Positions 1-13,210 of a DNA stretch of 64,000 nucleotides are shown piece after piece. The stretch lies in contig JAYKKI010000004.1 of NCBI GenBank assembly GCA_039881145.1, forward strand, positions 45,444,501-45,508,500, given 5' to 3'. How positions within the stretch are numbered: the first letter of the stretch is position 1; the number at the start of each line of letters is the position of its first letter. Made by a program: the position numbers and the translations under genes. Source of the DNA: Druceiella hillmani (Eukaryota > Arthropoda > Insecta > Lepidoptera > Hepialidae). Below the pieces are notes generated by a model that worked only from the letters and a program-made list of their open reading frames with translations, made no database searches and was not told the DNA's origin.

Positions 1-2480
1 GCTCTCTTCAAAATTGGCAAAAAATGTTCACGTATTTACGAATTATGAACACATGTCATTTTAGCGAAAAGAAATTAACGAAAGGCAAGTTTTATTAATG
101 TCCTTTGTATGAAGCTCTCTCTACTTTGCTAACGATTCCTTAAAGTTACATCGTTAACTGAAATTAGAAAAAATTAAACAGTAAATGTAAAATCGTAGGA
201 TGACCAGAATATATTGGGATTTCGTGTAACATTTCAGTAGACCCATAACAGACGATGCTGCATATTAGGACCGATCAAGTGTAATTTCTGGAATTTAATT
301 GGATCGTTAACTTACTAAACAAGTATAATATACCAAAGGAAAATTTTAGGCGGAAAAAAACGTCAAGACAGTTGCTCCATGGAAATATTACTTTTATTCA
401 TACTTAACATAAAATATGTACACGTATTCCTTTGTTTAAATAAAACTTCTTTAGATGCAACTTGAGAGTATTCAGGTTTTCTACTGATTATAAACTTTAA
501 TTACAAGGTAACATATAAGTAGAAATAAATCGACTCGGCGGCCCGGAATCGGCGGCTACTCAATCTTTATCAATAAAGTGGAATAAAAGGCTAATGATAG
601 ATAATTGATATTACAATACAATTTTCCATTTATTTAATATTGGTCATAATAATATAATTAGTCTTACTATAATATTTTCCCTATATTTTCTACTTTTAAA
701 ATATGATTAAAAAGTAGAAACTTGTGCATTTCAGTAAATGAAACTGAATAACAGTATATTTACCTATCGTGAATACATCACTTTCATAAAATTATTGTTT
801 TAAATTACATAAAAATTTAGGTTCTTTCATAAATTTTTCAGAAAATCAAAACTTCGACAAAATAATCAAGATTCACTGTATGAAAAAACGTAGTATTGTT
901 AAATATCCTAAAAGAGACAGAAATGGGCGAATATTGTATATGAACATTGAGATCTACGAAAGAGAAAATATTTTTGGACTTATCTCTAAGTGTGCTAAAT
1001 TTAATATCTATTCATAATATTTATTGTAATACCAAAAACGTTCAAGACAAACTATCGTTAATATTCTGGATTTATTTAAATATACTGGGTGTTGACATTG
1101 GTTATGGCCAGCCAGTGTATCAATTATATATTTAATTGGTGTTTGGATATTTATGTGTCCCAAATTCCATTGTTTGACCCTCAAACTGTCGATTGAATGT
1201 CGTAAAGTTAAATTCCGTACCTATGTTAATGTTTAACTTTATTAGGAAAAATTATTAGCGAGGATCTAAGGACTAAGTTTTATTATGATTCTGAATATGA
1301 CATGACGTAAATCAGTTATTAGGAGAGTTTACCGGTAATTGAAATATTCAGTAACTTAAATAAATGTTTAGTTAAGCTTGTCCTAAATTTCAAATGGCGT
1401 ATATAATTGAATTAGCTTGCAGTGCACTTACGCATTTTTTATTTTAAACGAAAATTTCACTTTCGAGTGAAAATATAATAAATATTCAGTAAAATTAAAA
1501 GAATTTAAGTGATATCTAAGGTATTAAGCTTATTCGTAAGAGATCCTAAATGTGTCATTTTTAGAATAAAAAAACGACGCGAGAGCGTGACTAAGTAACG
1601 TATAAAATTAAAATAAAATTAACAATTTTAATTTTAAATATTAAATACACAAAGTTTTAAGGAATGAAAAATTCATTAGGTTTCATCCTCATGTCCAATT
1701 CAATAAATTCGTAGTGGTTCCGTTTCTTTCAATTAATATCCACTTTCTTTGTCCTCTACAAATCCAATCTTCTACAAATACGGGTAAACAGGTCAACCCA
1801 TATTTTCCTGGACTCAAATATTTTGATTGACATTGTTCAAAATTCCTGCAGTTAGAGCAACACCATCAACCTAATTATTTTAATCCAAATTCAGACAACT
1901 GATCTATTAAACGTTTAGTGCCTTATAAGTAGTCACATGTAGCTTGCTGAGCATCTATCATATATCACAAATTTATGAATATTTGAATATGAATAATTCA
2001 TAGTATTCAAGCATAGCCCACAAATGTGTTCGAGCTACAGATCATACACTATGATCTATAGCCTGAACGTGCAAACCAAATAATTTTAGATAACACGTGC
2101 TAACGTCACTCCTAGGTTGCGAATATGACATTACAATTATCTTTTTGTTGCTAAAGTTTTCTATAAGAAATTAAAATTTAATATATTATTTCAAACAACC
2201 AATTTGGTGGAAAAATTAAGCAACATTTATAGGTCCTACGGCTTTATTTAGAACCAATATCGTATATAGTTTGATCTCTTTTTGCATCACACACACAAGA
2301 TCACAGTGCTTTCAAAAAAAATCGGTTAAGGGTCATCCGAAGGAAGCCAATTTTAATGAAATAACTTTTTGTAAAAATATGTAGTATTCCATTTTATAAC
2401 CAAGATGTTACATTTTGTCACTACATTTAATGCATAACTTACTTATTGTGATTCCCATCCCCTGTTTGTATTTATTTTAT
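1..2480. other. AT-rich DNA, no gene seen
   Basis: No reading frame in this stretch resembles a protein I know; the longest start-to-stop frame (947-1135) is 62 codons of low-complexity, AT-driven residues. No tRNA-like or obvious repeat structure was seen. It is probably intergenic or intronic. Confidence 0.5.
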
Positions 2481-2482
2481 TA

Positions 2483-2640
2483 ACCGACTTCAAAAAAGGA
2501 GGAAATCCTCAATTCGTCGGATTTAATTTTTTTTATGTATGCTCAGTGATAATCCTTTATGTAGTTAATCGATTTCAATGATTTTTTTACATTTGAAGAT
2601 TATTTTAGGAGTATTTCCTTATTAATTTCGTATTGATAAT
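2483..2640. repeat. Dispersed insect-type repeat block
   Basis: The block begins with accgacttcaaaaaagga and runs through a T-rich stretch ending in tttatgtatg. I recognise this motif as a widespread dispersed repeat of insect genomes. A degenerate reverse-complement relative lies at 14585-14662 in this window. It directly precedes the tandem units at 2641-3100 and is probably the same element. I cannot name the family with certainty. Confidence 0.5.
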
Positions 2641-3100
2641 GACGATCTGATGATGAAGTCCGGAAAGAAATAATGGAATTTTCTAATGAATCCAGTAAAT
2701 CAACTATAATTGAAAATGTTTGCAGTGAGTAGTTGTTACTTTGCAAAATAATTACACTACTTACCAATTCATGGTGTGATGATAAGTTTTGGAAATAAAT
2801 AAGGAAACTCCTTAACGGGTGTTATTTAATTTACAGTGATTAAAGATATTTGCTCCTAGTAGTTATTACTATGCAAAATAACTATACTGTCGACCAGGTC
2901 AAGGTCTGATGTTGAGTTTTGGAGATGAACAATGAAACTCCTTAACGGGTGATAGTAAAGCAAAAGTGATTACAGATATTTGCTACAATCAAGTCAGGGT
3001 CTGATGATAAATTCTGAAGATGAATGTTACATTAACGGATGTTAGTAAATCAACCATGGTTCAGTATATTTGCTACTGGTTAGTTGTTACTCTCTACTTT
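2641..3100. repeat. Degenerate ~130-bp tandem repeat, four units
   Basis: Four diverged units start near the repeated ctgatgatgaag-like motif at about 2646, 2775, 2905 and 3000. Spacing is 129, 130 and 95 bp, so the third unit appears to have lost about 35 bp. Each unit carries the order: ctgatgatga, a ggaaactccttaacgggtg-like block, gattaaagatatttgct, then gtagttgttactttgcaaa. Three copies of the aactccttaacgggtg theme are still readable. It looks like a dispersed-element internal tandem array, now decayed. Confidence 0.75.
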
Positions 3101-4168
3101 GAATGTTTTTTAGTCCTAGCAAATCCCTTGAATAAATATCCAAGCGTATCAAGTTCTTGTATTGGCAGAGGATTTCGATTTTGCAAATAATGAACTATCT
3201 TCTCTGTAAGTAATATATACCAACGCCCCTATATTTCTTATTTTTCTCCAACATTCTCTAGTAAGGGACTGAGCATTGTCATTTAAAACGGAAAAAGTAG
3301 AAATCTATGAGTAATAAGAAACACTTTTAAAGATTAAATTGATATTTTACAGAGTTACTCTAGGGTTCACGATGCTGCTATTTTTCGTGAAGGTTAAATA
3401 GGCTAATTTTTAGGGGTGCTTTTTCCTTGTTTTTGAGTGCTTTAAATAGTTTACATAAATATTTTTGTATATTCCCACTTACTTTTCTAACATCTTCATG
3501 TTAACAATTAAACGCATTTAATTTTTATTATAAATATTGGTTACGGAAGATTGGTTATTATCCACTCTTATAATATTAATATTTCTACATTCGGATCAGT
3601 TGTGAAAGAAGTACATTTTACAACATCTCATAAAATGGGCCCACTTAATTTACCCGAAATATGACAATTACCTAACTGTTCTAACGATCAATAATTATGT
3701 ATTTATGAATACTAACTATTTCAGGGTTATCTTTTCAATTAATTACTTTAATGGCAATGCTGACTGTAACATTATGAGTATTGATATTGGGGATATAGCA
3801 AAGACAGTCATGTAGGACTTTTATATCAATCACTAATGGAGAAAAGTTTGAAAAGAAAAGAATGAAATTGTCTTGCCCCGAAAACCTAACGGAAGAAAAT
3901 TCATCAATTCCATATATGTTGATTGGTGATAAAGCTGTTTTAAAACCATATTTAATAGGACTTTTCCATTTCGACTTTCACGAGATGATAAGGAAAAGTA
4001 TAACTAAAACTCTTATCTTTTAAATACGTTTGGTATTTATTGGAGAATAAAGAAGAATAAAAATCCCTTACAGTATAATATCGTAATCACAAAATCGATT
4101 ATTTTTGGCTACGTATATTTTTTACCACTTTATAAAAACAAAAAAGTTGCAAAAATACCTGCCTTTGT

Positions 4169-4170
<2 letters not shown>
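3101..4170. other. AT-rich DNA, no gene seen
   Basis: No recognisable coding frame, RNA gene or repeat was found. Confidence 0.5.

Positions 4171-4263
<93 letters not shown>
4171..4263. repeat. (TG)n(TA)n microsatellite
   Basis: A short TG run passes into about 43 TA units interrupted twice by a TG dinucleotide. Apparent reading frames made of alternating Tyr and Ile across it are artefacts of the repeat. Confidence 0.97.
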
Positions 4264-4267
<4 letters not shown>

Positions 4268-4859
4268 AATATCCCGCCTTCTTTCGCGCATAGCTATCAT
4301 TCTCTATCCTGTTGATTTCTTTCATCCACCCGTACAACATTTTTCCTTTCTCCTCATTTGTCATCTTACTTAATCTGTTTCTCTGACCCTCACGTTGGTC
4401 TTCTTTCTAATTATCTCCGTTTCATTGAGAATTGTATCGTCGACCAGACGTACTCCTACCAGACGTAGTTCTCTTTCTTCTTCGGTTTCATTTGTACGCA
4501 AAAATTATCTCCTCAAACATTTGAGAATATTTTCCATTATATCGGTTCAGTTCATTCTAGTATATTCTAGTAAATTCTCACACATCTCATTTTAATGTAA
4601 ATCACAGTATATTCGAGTATATTCTAATATATTCTCACTCATTACAGTTCAATCAAGGACGGCAGTTTGATAGTCGGTAGTGGAAAATACCCCTGATCGG
4701 CCAATTTCAACAACCATATCTACCATACTACCACAGCCGATAACAAGCAACTAACATGGTGTATAACTGGCGGACTGGAGGCTGCTACCACACACAAGAC
4801 TCGTGGTCTACGGTAGGAAGTTTTAACTATAAAGTGAACTATACGGACAAACACTTCTG

Positions 4860-4864
<5 letters not shown>
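4264..4864. other. Non-coding spacer with short internal duplication
   Basis: This lies between two TA arrays. A roughly 45-bp segment rich in the attctagtatattct motif occurs near 4550-4592 and again near 4607-4650, ending in attctcac both times. This is a local tandem duplication. No gene was seen. Confidence 0.45.
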
Positions 4865-4931
<67 letters not shown>

Positions 4932-4941
4932 CTATATATAT
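4865..4941. repeat. (TA)n microsatellite
   Basis: About 38 TA units with slight interruption near 4922-4935. It generates false Ile/Tyr frames on both strands. Confidence 0.97.
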
Positions 4942-5094
4942 GGTAATACAATAAATTTGAAAATTTATTAGACATGCATTTGATGTGGGAAACCAAACAT
5001 TGGAGAAAATAACATGATACTGTAAAAACAACTGTGTTAGAAAAAATAATGCTTTCGAATTGAATTACCACACTTATTTTCTCAATACACGAAA

Positions 5095-6610
5095 AGGGAA
5101 ATAACTTGAATACAAAAATTACAGAGTAATTGATCTACTTGACAACATTTACAAGATCTTTGCAAGAATACTTACTACCACACTAAAATTATTGGCAGAT
5201 AATATTTTATCTGACCTAAAGTTCATCAAAAAGATTATAATTGAAAATGTTTACAAATATAATGTTGGTATACATCGATATTTTCAATGATATTAAGCGG
5301 GCATACGATTACGATAGTAAAGCAACAGAAAAACTTCTTAATGATAATAATGTGAACATTAATATTTATAAAATAATGATAAAAAAAAGAAAGATCCACC
5401 ACTCTAGACGAATATGATTTACAGAAAACAATTAAGATTAAATTTTTTTTCAAGATTTAAAAGTTGCATAAAATAAATTTCCAAAACATAAAATTATGGC
5501 AAGAATACAATAAAATAATAAATATTTATGCAATACCAAATTTTAAACTAGTCATTTGGAGCAGGTAAACGGTCTAAAACAGAACTTAAAGAAATACAAA
5601 GTGCAATAAATACATCGCTTATTAAAAACTGAAAACATCTCCTCGTTATTGTATACAGCGACTAATCTTAATAAGAAACGAAGACGCAAGAGGCGTATAG
5701 ATATAATTTATTTGCATAGTAGACAAATTACGATACCAAGGGGATATTCTCATAAAAAATCAACCACTTGATGCAAAATTGACGATTTTAAATTAAAAAG
5801 ACAAGAATAATTTTTGCGGTCCCGTATTTTATTGGAACATTCAGCATAATGAAGTATAGAATGACCGACTGACAAAAATTATGGAAGGGGAGCTCTTTTT
5901 ACGAGAGGCTTCACAAAGATTTATGTTATTCGAACATTGAAGAACTTCCATCGAACACATGGCTTACTCAGGGTAAGCTTTTCCCGTAGACAGTAGGATT
6001 TATGTTGGTCATTTACAATCAAGAGACATGGAGTTATCAGAAATATATTATTTAAGTCCCAAATATTAAAAAGAACACCTGCCGGTCTACTGGCTCACCA
6101 GAAATGATTCTACCCATAACCAGTACCTGTTAAGCAATATAACAAACGGACTACAAACACAATCATAACAAAATTGCTAATATAATTCACCAAAAACTTG
6201 GACACAGATACAGATTATTAACCCAAAGTGTTGTTTCATTCTATAAATACATACCGCTATATGTTCATGAGAATTCTGCAAACAAATTATATTATAACAC
6301 GGGGATACAGACCGAAAAGACTGTACATATTAATAGACTAGATCTGATTCACATATATGTATAGTAAATAAAATGGTAGAGATCATAGATATGGCAGTAC
6401 TTCGAAAATGTCAGAATATTTAGACCTTAAGAAAAATATATCCAGAATTGGGAATTTGGAATCGTCCCTCAAATACTCATTGCTAGAATTGAAGTCTAGG
6501 TATACCGCCATACATTTATATTTATTTCAAAAACTCGGTGTCCTTAACACTTACAGAATCGTTTGTAAATTTCTAATGATAAAAGAAAGAGCTATTTAAG
6601 ACAGTGACGG
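5095..6610 (+). pseudogene. Decayed non-LTR retrotransposon (reverse transcriptase region)
   Basis: Translation in shifting + frames gives pieces of one LINE protein in the right order. At 5117-5220 there is a reverse-transcriptase finger segment beginning NYRVIDLLDNIYKIF. Near 5640-5760 is a piece like RRRIDIIYLHSRQI. Near 5930-6010 is a segment beginning LPSNTWLTQGKL. Near 6160-6360 are IIHQKLGHRYRLL, a segment ending NKLYYNTG, and TEKTVHINRLDL. Near 6405-6600 is EYLDLKKNISRI, matching the far C-terminal part of such elements. These blocks follow the C-terminal order I know from R2/Tx1-like invertebrate LINEs, but I do not fix the clade. Stops and frameshifts separate every block and the catalytic YxDD is not readable, so it is dead. 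The opposite-strand RTE remnant begins immediately downstream. Confidence 0.65.
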
Positions 6611-6639
6611 TATATACATACAACTGGGCACACAAAATT

Positions 6640-8830
6640 ATACACACCCGCTCGCTTACTCAAATACAAAACCTTATATTCACAAAAGGTTACGATTGAA
6701 CTTGAAACCAAACTCGAGGCTTACGCGCTCCATCTTGATAAGTAAGTCCGACATGTGGTGTGTTTCAGAAGCAAACAAGGTGGTATCATGTGCGTAGAGC
6801 AAGTACGATATTTTATAATATAACCACACCCTTCGTCCAGTTCTCAAGAGTAATTCACATTATGAGCTCAGTGTTAACTTTGAACAGTAGTGGATATATT
6901 ATATACCCTTGACGAACACCAGCACTAGGATGAAAATTATTTGCTGAGATTTCATCTGTACATTCTGATACTATTCCTTCTTCATAAAGTGGTTTCAGAA
7001 TATGGACGAGCTGTTTTGGCGTTCTTATTTAAAGTATTGCACACCATAGTTTTGCCCATTTTGCTTAATAAAAAGCCTTCGAGAATTCAATAAAACAGAT
7101 ATAAGTTGGTGTATTGAACTATGGAGCTTTCTCGATCATTTGACAAATTATAAGGATCTGTTCACGTGTACCCTTTCGTCTAACGAAACCAGCCTATTCT
7201 GCAGCGATTTCTCTGGAAAAGTAAACCTTCAGTCGTTCATTCAAGACGTGTAACATGATTCTGCTTACGTGTGAGATAAGGGCAGTAAGACTGTATTTGT
7301 TGCACTTCTTGTTGAGCCCTTTGTATGTAAGGGCACAAATATTGTATGAACCCATTCTTTTGGTCACGTTCCGATTTCCATATCCTGTTGCATATAGTGT
7401 GGAAGCTATCAATTCCTTGCTCTCAATACTCTTAATCTCTCCAAGCTATCAATTACCTTTATGGTTTCCATAGGAATCTCATCTTACCAACGGCTTTTCT
7501 ACTTTTCAGACGCTTATTTGCGGCTTTAGCTTCCAACTAAAGAATGTTCTTTTCCAATTATTCTTCCTCAGTCTCTGTGAAAGGAATATTTTTTGACTGC
7601 GAGTCTTCGAACAGGGCCTGGCCGCAACTCTTCCATGTTTCAGCAATCCTGTTTATGTTTGTTACCACTTTGCCACGACTATTTTCCATAGCCCATGTTT
7701 TGGATGACAGTATTTTGGTAATGAATCGAATTTTGCGATAAAAGTCCCTGAGCTCATGCTTAACGGCATGCGCTTTGACTTCTCCACATAACTTGGTACA
7801 ATAGGTGTTGCGGTCGTGCCTAAATATTGACTGTATTTGTGTCAATTTAAAATCGAGATCCTTAACATCTCGATAAAATTCTTTGCTTGGTTCCAAAATA
7901 TGTCAAGGGTTTCTATGTAATCCGTATACGCCTAACCTATCCAATTGTATTCTATTGTTTCTAAGAAATTTGAGTTATTCCTTATTGACAATTTATTATG
8001 CTTATCATGACTTCTAGCTGCACTTAGTCGTCATTTAAATTTTGAAATCGGTAGCTGGTGTTCAGAATAATAATCCGCATCGGGTAGTGCGGACGTTCCC
8101 CAGCGCAACCCAATAAGAATGTAGTCTATCTGGTTACAGTAGTTGCCACTTGGAGATGTCCAGGTGCAAAGTCTTTACAGATGGTGTAGAAAATGACTGC
8201 TAACTACTGCAAGGCTATTATTTTTTGATGCAAATCGTAACAGGTGTTCACCTCTTTCATTGCGCATACCAAGTGCAAACCTTCCTGTGTAGTTTCTTAT
8301 CTGATGAGAATTAGCACCAATTTTAGCAACCAAATCTTCTAAGATTAGAAGCAGCTCTCTGTTGGGAACCTTTGAATGGGGGTCTTCTCTTCTAAGCAGA
8401 AGACCTCTATATCCTTCTCGCTCGCAGTACTTGTAGGGGCGTAAACTTATATAAGGTTTAAGTTTATAGGCGACGCCTTAAGTTTGAAAAGGAGTATTCA
8501 GTCATTGATTGGCTTGTAATCCAATACACAATATCTCTGACGAAGTGGTATGAGGCCAGTGTTGGTGTCATTTTCAGAGAAATATGGAATGTGGGTGTCA
8601 CTAAGTCCGCAGATATTTAATCCACACCTGGTTAAGGGAGATTTCCTTTATAAAATCTTTAGTTTCCCGGACCTGAGGGAACCGCGCATTATATTTCACT
8701 ACCTATCTTTAGGACTTGTCGCACTTTGATGGTATTTCCAGTAGCTGGATTTCAATGAGGAACCTGGTTGCTAACTCCAGCATAGCCGGTAACCAATTTT
8801 CCATCGCTGGCCCTGCATGCAAAACGGTGC
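6640..8830 (-). pseudogene. Decayed RTE-clade LINE, endonuclease plus reverse transcriptase
   Basis: Read on the - strand, the order is apurinic-type endonuclease and then reverse transcriptase, as in an RTE/BovB-type ORF2. Endonuclease pieces are VYAPTST (8425-8445), NQIDYIL (8112-8137) and a following ALPDADYYSEHQL, where the usual SDH is SEH. The linker between domains (7558-7896) is the best preserved open frame, containing NTYCTKLCGEVKAHAVKHEL and WAMENSRGKVVT. Reverse-transcriptase pieces are LTALISHVSRIMLHVLNERL (near 7255-7320), AGFVRRKGTREQIL, CFIEFSKAF (near 7060-7090), GVRQG (6905-6925) and YAHDTT (6782-6800), where the catalytic YADD has become YAHD. Several stops and frameshifts are present. 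The element is inactive; family assignment rests on the motif style and is fairly secure. Confidence 0.85.
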
Positions 8831-9414
8831 CTCGTCGTGTTCGTGATTTACTTACTTGTACTACTATGTAGACTTTCGTGGGAATATATAGTTGCAGTAG
8901 TTTACCCTTGCATTCTGCCTTGCATCTTAAAGCCGTCCCTTACCGTGAGACCCCCCCCTCTCCTCTATTATAACATCCAAGTTTTACTCCCTCTCCATTT
9001 AATGATACATTATCTAAATTATTCGTTCTCATTGCTGAATTGGGCTAAATAATAAATCATACAAAATAATAATAAATATGAAATCGAACTTAAGTAATCG
9101 AACCGGAGCGCAAATTAATTTCAATTTGTACGCATGTCGGCAGATCGGTTCAGCGACAATCTGAAATATACGAAGGTGCGAATCAGTAAAGAAATAAAAT
9201 AATATTTCTTATCTTATAAGCTCCGAAATAATTAATAACAGTTATCAATAATTAAGTTTGAAATAAATTTATGATTATTATTATAACGAATATCTCATTA
9301 CCATAATCACTTTCTTGCATAATAAGTTATCATAATGCATTTAAAATTAAGGAAACCAAATTAATATTAATCAAAGATAGGTAGAATGATAAATTGACCT
9401 AGAGGTAGAATTTT
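8831..9414. other. Non-coding spacer
   Basis: A C-rich spot (8951-8957) lies in otherwise AT-rich DNA. The 71-codon + frame at 8837-9052 has no recognisable domain. It may include the unreadable 5' end of the RTE element on the - strand. Confidence 0.35.
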
Positions 9415-9640
9415 ATTTCTTATCGGTTATACAATTTAGAACTTAGATAGAGTTGAACCATAAAAGAAATAAGTTGAATAATAGTGGAAAGTGAAGGAAA
9501 TTACACTTGTATTTTGTACGACTCTGCCCAGTAGGTGGAAGGTGGAGCCCAGCTTCATGAATCTGGAACTACTGGTTCGTATCGCCCTTTGCCAATTTAC
9601 GGGTATAACCAATAGGTAGATTGAGGTTGCAGTGGCCATT
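9415..9640 (-). repeat. Dispersed repeat family B, copy 1
   Basis: The reverse complement of this block matches 38340-38510. Both contain ctgggcaga(g/a)tcgtacaaaa, then gt(g)caatttccttcactttc, then attattcaact(t/c)atttctt, then ctaagtt. Identity is roughly 80% by eye over about 110 bp, with weaker similarity upstream. A possible third, weak relative sits near 30763. No coding potential is evident; it may be a SINE or a LINE 3' end. Confidence 0.7.
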
Positions 9641-9754
9641 AAAAAAAGGTTGATTGTTATAAAATATAATGTATTTATTTAAGGTTTAATATTTTATAAA
9701 AATGCGCTGCGAGCGACACTATTTCATGCACAAGATCTAGATTGTTAGTGAGCA

Positions 9755-9835
9755 AAAATGAACTATTTCTATTATCGTGTGTCCTCTTTCGCCATCGGTT
9801 GGCTTGTTTCGATCCGCGATTACACCTCTGTGGTG
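9755..9835 (-). repeat. Fragment related to the 43.5-kb palindromic element
   Basis: It shares the 17-mer aaaaatgaactatttct (9755-9771) and the motif gccatcggttg (near 9797) with the block at 43500-43600, in the same relative order and orientation on the - strand but closer together. This suggests one dispersed family. It could be Penelope-like terminal sequence, which is an inference only. Confidence 0.4.
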
Positions 9836-12286
9836 GTACGAATAATATTTATTATTCATTTATAATGCCTGGTTTATTAAAGTATGACGTTTTACATATA
9901 GGATAACGTATTCTACATTTAATTTTACGCTTCGATAGAATCTTTCAGATAAACCCATTTTTGTAGCTTTTTCCTCTCAATATATGCATTAAATTTTAAT
10001 TATGACAGTTAGCTAAGAAATGTTTCTATTACTTAGATAAATAAAATAAGTTCTTTGTATTACATTAAATATTTAGTAAATATAATATATGATTTATTAT
10101 TAAAGTTTCATTGTTTATTTAGTGACATAAATTATTTAATAAACCTGGATAGGCATTGGTACTAAGAAATATAATCCTTTTGAATGAATTTCACCTTTTT
10201 TTGATTCATTCTTTTCGACAAAACTGTTTCGTATATTGCATCAATTTGATACCCAATAAAGAATTGAACCATCTTAAAACTGTTTACATGTTTTTTTTTA
10301 AATCAGACGTTTTAAAAAAACTCTTCTGTACGTGTGTGTGAAAGTACTTATGATTTATTCGATTGTGACTTGATAAACAGAAGCGTATTTTATTTATTGA
10401 ATTTGCATTTTTACTAGATAATTTTGAAATTTTAGTTTCGAATATAAAACCTACCCTTTCTGACGCATACATGCATGTGATCATGGCTGAATGATCAATA
10501 CCACCGATATATTGTGATAGCGCTGCAAGCTCTTCCCTCCCATACCCGCCATCCCGCTTTAGTATCAATAATACATGCTGGCGCGGCGCCGATATGAACT
10601 CAAGATAACTTAAAACTTTGATGTTATAATTATGAATAAATTATTTCAAAGACGAAAGTAATTTTAAGGGCAGGCCATCCCAATGCTTAGCTCAGAGTGT
10701 TTTATCAGCTTAATTTTTATACGTAATTTCCACATTAAGAACTTTTTAAGATGTGGATATTAAATAAAGCGCATGTCATTGTCAGAACTCCAGTTGGAAT
10801 ATCAGTTCAATTTGATATATACATATATACATGTACAGATGTATAATTTTATCGAAAAAAATTAGTTCATTTATTGGTTGAGTAATTGACTCGTGGAAGC
10901 GGAACAATTAGAGAAACTAATAAAGAGATTCGTTTTTAAAAGTATAATATAAAGAGGATGATGGTTCATTATAACTATTTTTATTACAAAATCGAACACA
11001 TAAGTATGTTTCAGTAAAATAAACTAGAACTAAATCTACTACGTCAAAAATAGTATAAAAGGAATGTACAATATAATGTAAATTCCGATAATTGTATACG
11101 ACATATGGGGCTAATTAATTATTATAGATTAATTGCAAGAAGTGTTTTCATGTTACAAGGTTTACTAATATGTGAACTGAAAAGTAAAATAGAACCAATA
11201 GAGCCTCAGTAGAAAAAAATAATTTCAAAGGGTTTTTGGTTTACTGCATTCTTTACATTGTTAGTTAAAAATAAAAATTAAAAATAGCGAACGAGGGACA
11301 AATATCTCATACAAAATTATTAAAAAATCCACTTTTGTGTTACAATTTTGATATCCAAAAAAAATCAATAGTTCTATAAAATATTATTATCACGTCTAGT
11401 TGACTTTAGTTGTTTAATTAAATTTAAATTAAACTTTGTTACATGACTGACATAGAGCGGTTAATTTCCTTGTACTGCATTTTCTACGTATCTATTCTAG
11501 ATGTTTATATACTTACGCCACAAGAGAAAGTAGCAAATATTAAGTAATTAGCAATACTTTCATCACTAAATGCACTAAAACATAGAACCAAATGTAATCA
11601 AATGTAAATAAATCAAAGAAATATTTATCAAATTAAACTTTTTTTATGCAAATCGCTTAAGAACCATAGACGCGTAAGTGTAAATACTTTAAGGCATTCA
11701 CCTTTTTCCACCAAGTGATTAAAAACTCTTTCTATAAATAGTTACAATAATTTTAGAGGTTTCTCTAAGGATATATTACTTCCTTACTTTTATGGCGGTG
11801 TGATTTTTGATGATTGTTTTCAATTGAGGATCCCGGCGATCCTCGACACCTTAAATTTAACCTACAATTTGATTTAAGCTATTTATAGCGAAGTCGATGC
11901 TCCTCCCTTCTCGTGCGCAAATGGACACCTCTGAATGAGTGCTCTAGACGGGTGCTCTATTTTTTTTCTCTAGGCCTCCAAAAATCCCTTACAGTAGCAG
12001 TATCTTGCAGTTTTATTTATTTTTGTGAATGATATTATACGACAAAAATTACACTTCTGTACTCGTGTTTTCAATATTTTATTCCTTTTTATACGCTTCT
12101 TATGCGGTCATTTTTTAGAACTTCAATTCGTTTTCAAGTTTTATTTTCCATTTTAAGTACCTATTATATCCTACGTTATTCAGAATAACACGAACTCACT
12201 ATGAATACAATATCAATAATATCGAGTTTGCTGTAATTAGAAAATAAATTAGCAGTATTTGGTAAGTATAAATATATTCATATAGA

Positions 12287-12288
<2 letters not shown>
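9836..12288. other. AT-rich DNA, no secure gene
   Basis: A less AT-rich patch at 10440-10600 gives a 94-codon - strand frame (10284-10568) containing GGYGREELAALSQYIGG. It matches nothing I recognise and its C-terminal half is low complexity. A short palindrome gaggatcccggcgatcctc lies near 11826. Otherwise nothing was found. Confidence 0.4.
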
Positions 12289-12344
<56 letters not shown>

Positions 12345-12350
12345 TATAGA
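12289..12350. repeat. (TA)n microsatellite
   Basis: About 27 TA units followed by tagatatagata, and then a short (CA)n tract at about 12370-12384. Confidence 0.95.
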
Positions 12351-12950
12351 TACAAATACATATGCTCACATACACACACACACATGCTCACATACATACT
12401 CTTTGGCTTCACGATAATCAGCGTCTAATATGGTAAAGGTAAGTATATACAAGTGTATACAAAAACATGAAGCAACTTAGATATTAGCAGATAGGTAGAT
12501 AAGGAAGTCAATGCAGGTATAATCGAAAGCACATGGTGACAAAAAACTAATAAGTAGATAGGTAAGTAAGTATGTACACTTATATACAAAGACATACGAG
12601 TATAGAATATTACTAGGCAGGTAAGTACTTAAAAATACGTTCAGAAGCATTGAGTACCGAATTTTGGCAGACAGATATGTAAGCTTCAAAAAAAAATTAA
12701 TAATTTTTGAGTCGAAGACCATATGACCGAAGAGATAAGAGGGATAAAATTGTGAAATTGTAAATAGTGATATTTTTGTGAAATACGTTATTCGATTAGT
12801 CTTGGATTCCTAGATTTGGAGTTCCTTTTGAAAGGAGTGCCTTGCCCTAGGCCCTTGCAAATATTAAAAAAGAAGTGTTAATTGCCTAATTTAACTATCA
12901 TATTTGAGTTTTTACTCACATATTTGAGTTGTGGAATGCCTCTCGTCTAT
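12351..12950 (-). repeat. Dispersed repeat family A, copy 1 (with inner expansion)
   Basis: Read on the - strand, this matches 32540-32890 in blocks. The first block (- strand of about 12780-12890) has aagactaa, ggatctccaaa-like and caat(t)aacac motifs. The second (- strand of 12421-12495) includes the exact 20-mer aatatctaagttgcttcatg followed by atacacttgt and cacctttacc-like sequence. A third block matches through agagtat(g)tat into TG-rich sequence. Between blocks one and two, about 230 bp of short tac/tag-type repetitive sequence (12550-12770) is present here and absent from copy 2. No protein is encoded. It ends against a TA array. Confidence 0.7.
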
Positions 12951-13057
12951 ATGTTCTGGCATAAACCTGTAAAACTGATTTTCTTATTTATATTCAATCT
13001 AAATTTAAATGTTCAAAAAAATAAATTACATTTCTAATTTGATATGTTATAATGCAT

Positions 13058-13058
<1 letters not shown>

Positions 13059-13148
<90 letters not shown>
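13059..13148. repeat. (TA)n microsatellite
   Basis: About 45 TA units with one TACATA interruption near 13125. It abuts the inverted hAT fragment at 13152. Confidence 0.97.
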
Positions 13149-13151
13149 CTG

Positions 13152-13185
13152 CTAAAGCTAAGAAATTTCTGTTGTGTGGCATGTA
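13152..13185 (-). repeat. 34-bp inverted copy of hAT coding sequence
   Basis: These 34 bases are the exact reverse complement of 13347-13380 inside the hAT copy that follows. The fragment sits directly between the TA array and the hAT remnant, as if a piece had been inverted or copied during repair at the array. Confidence 0.9.
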
Positions 13186-13210
13186 TAGATGTATCGATGT
13201 AAGATAAAAT

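Noticed and set aside
4105..4373. Open frames of alternating Tyr/Ile across TA arrays (also 4720-5071 and 12199-12381)
   Set aside because: They are direct translations of TA microsatellites.
10284..10568. 94-codon - strand frame containing GGYGREELAALSQYIGG
   Set aside because: No recognised domain; its C-terminal half is AT-driven; no supporting splice or promoter signals.
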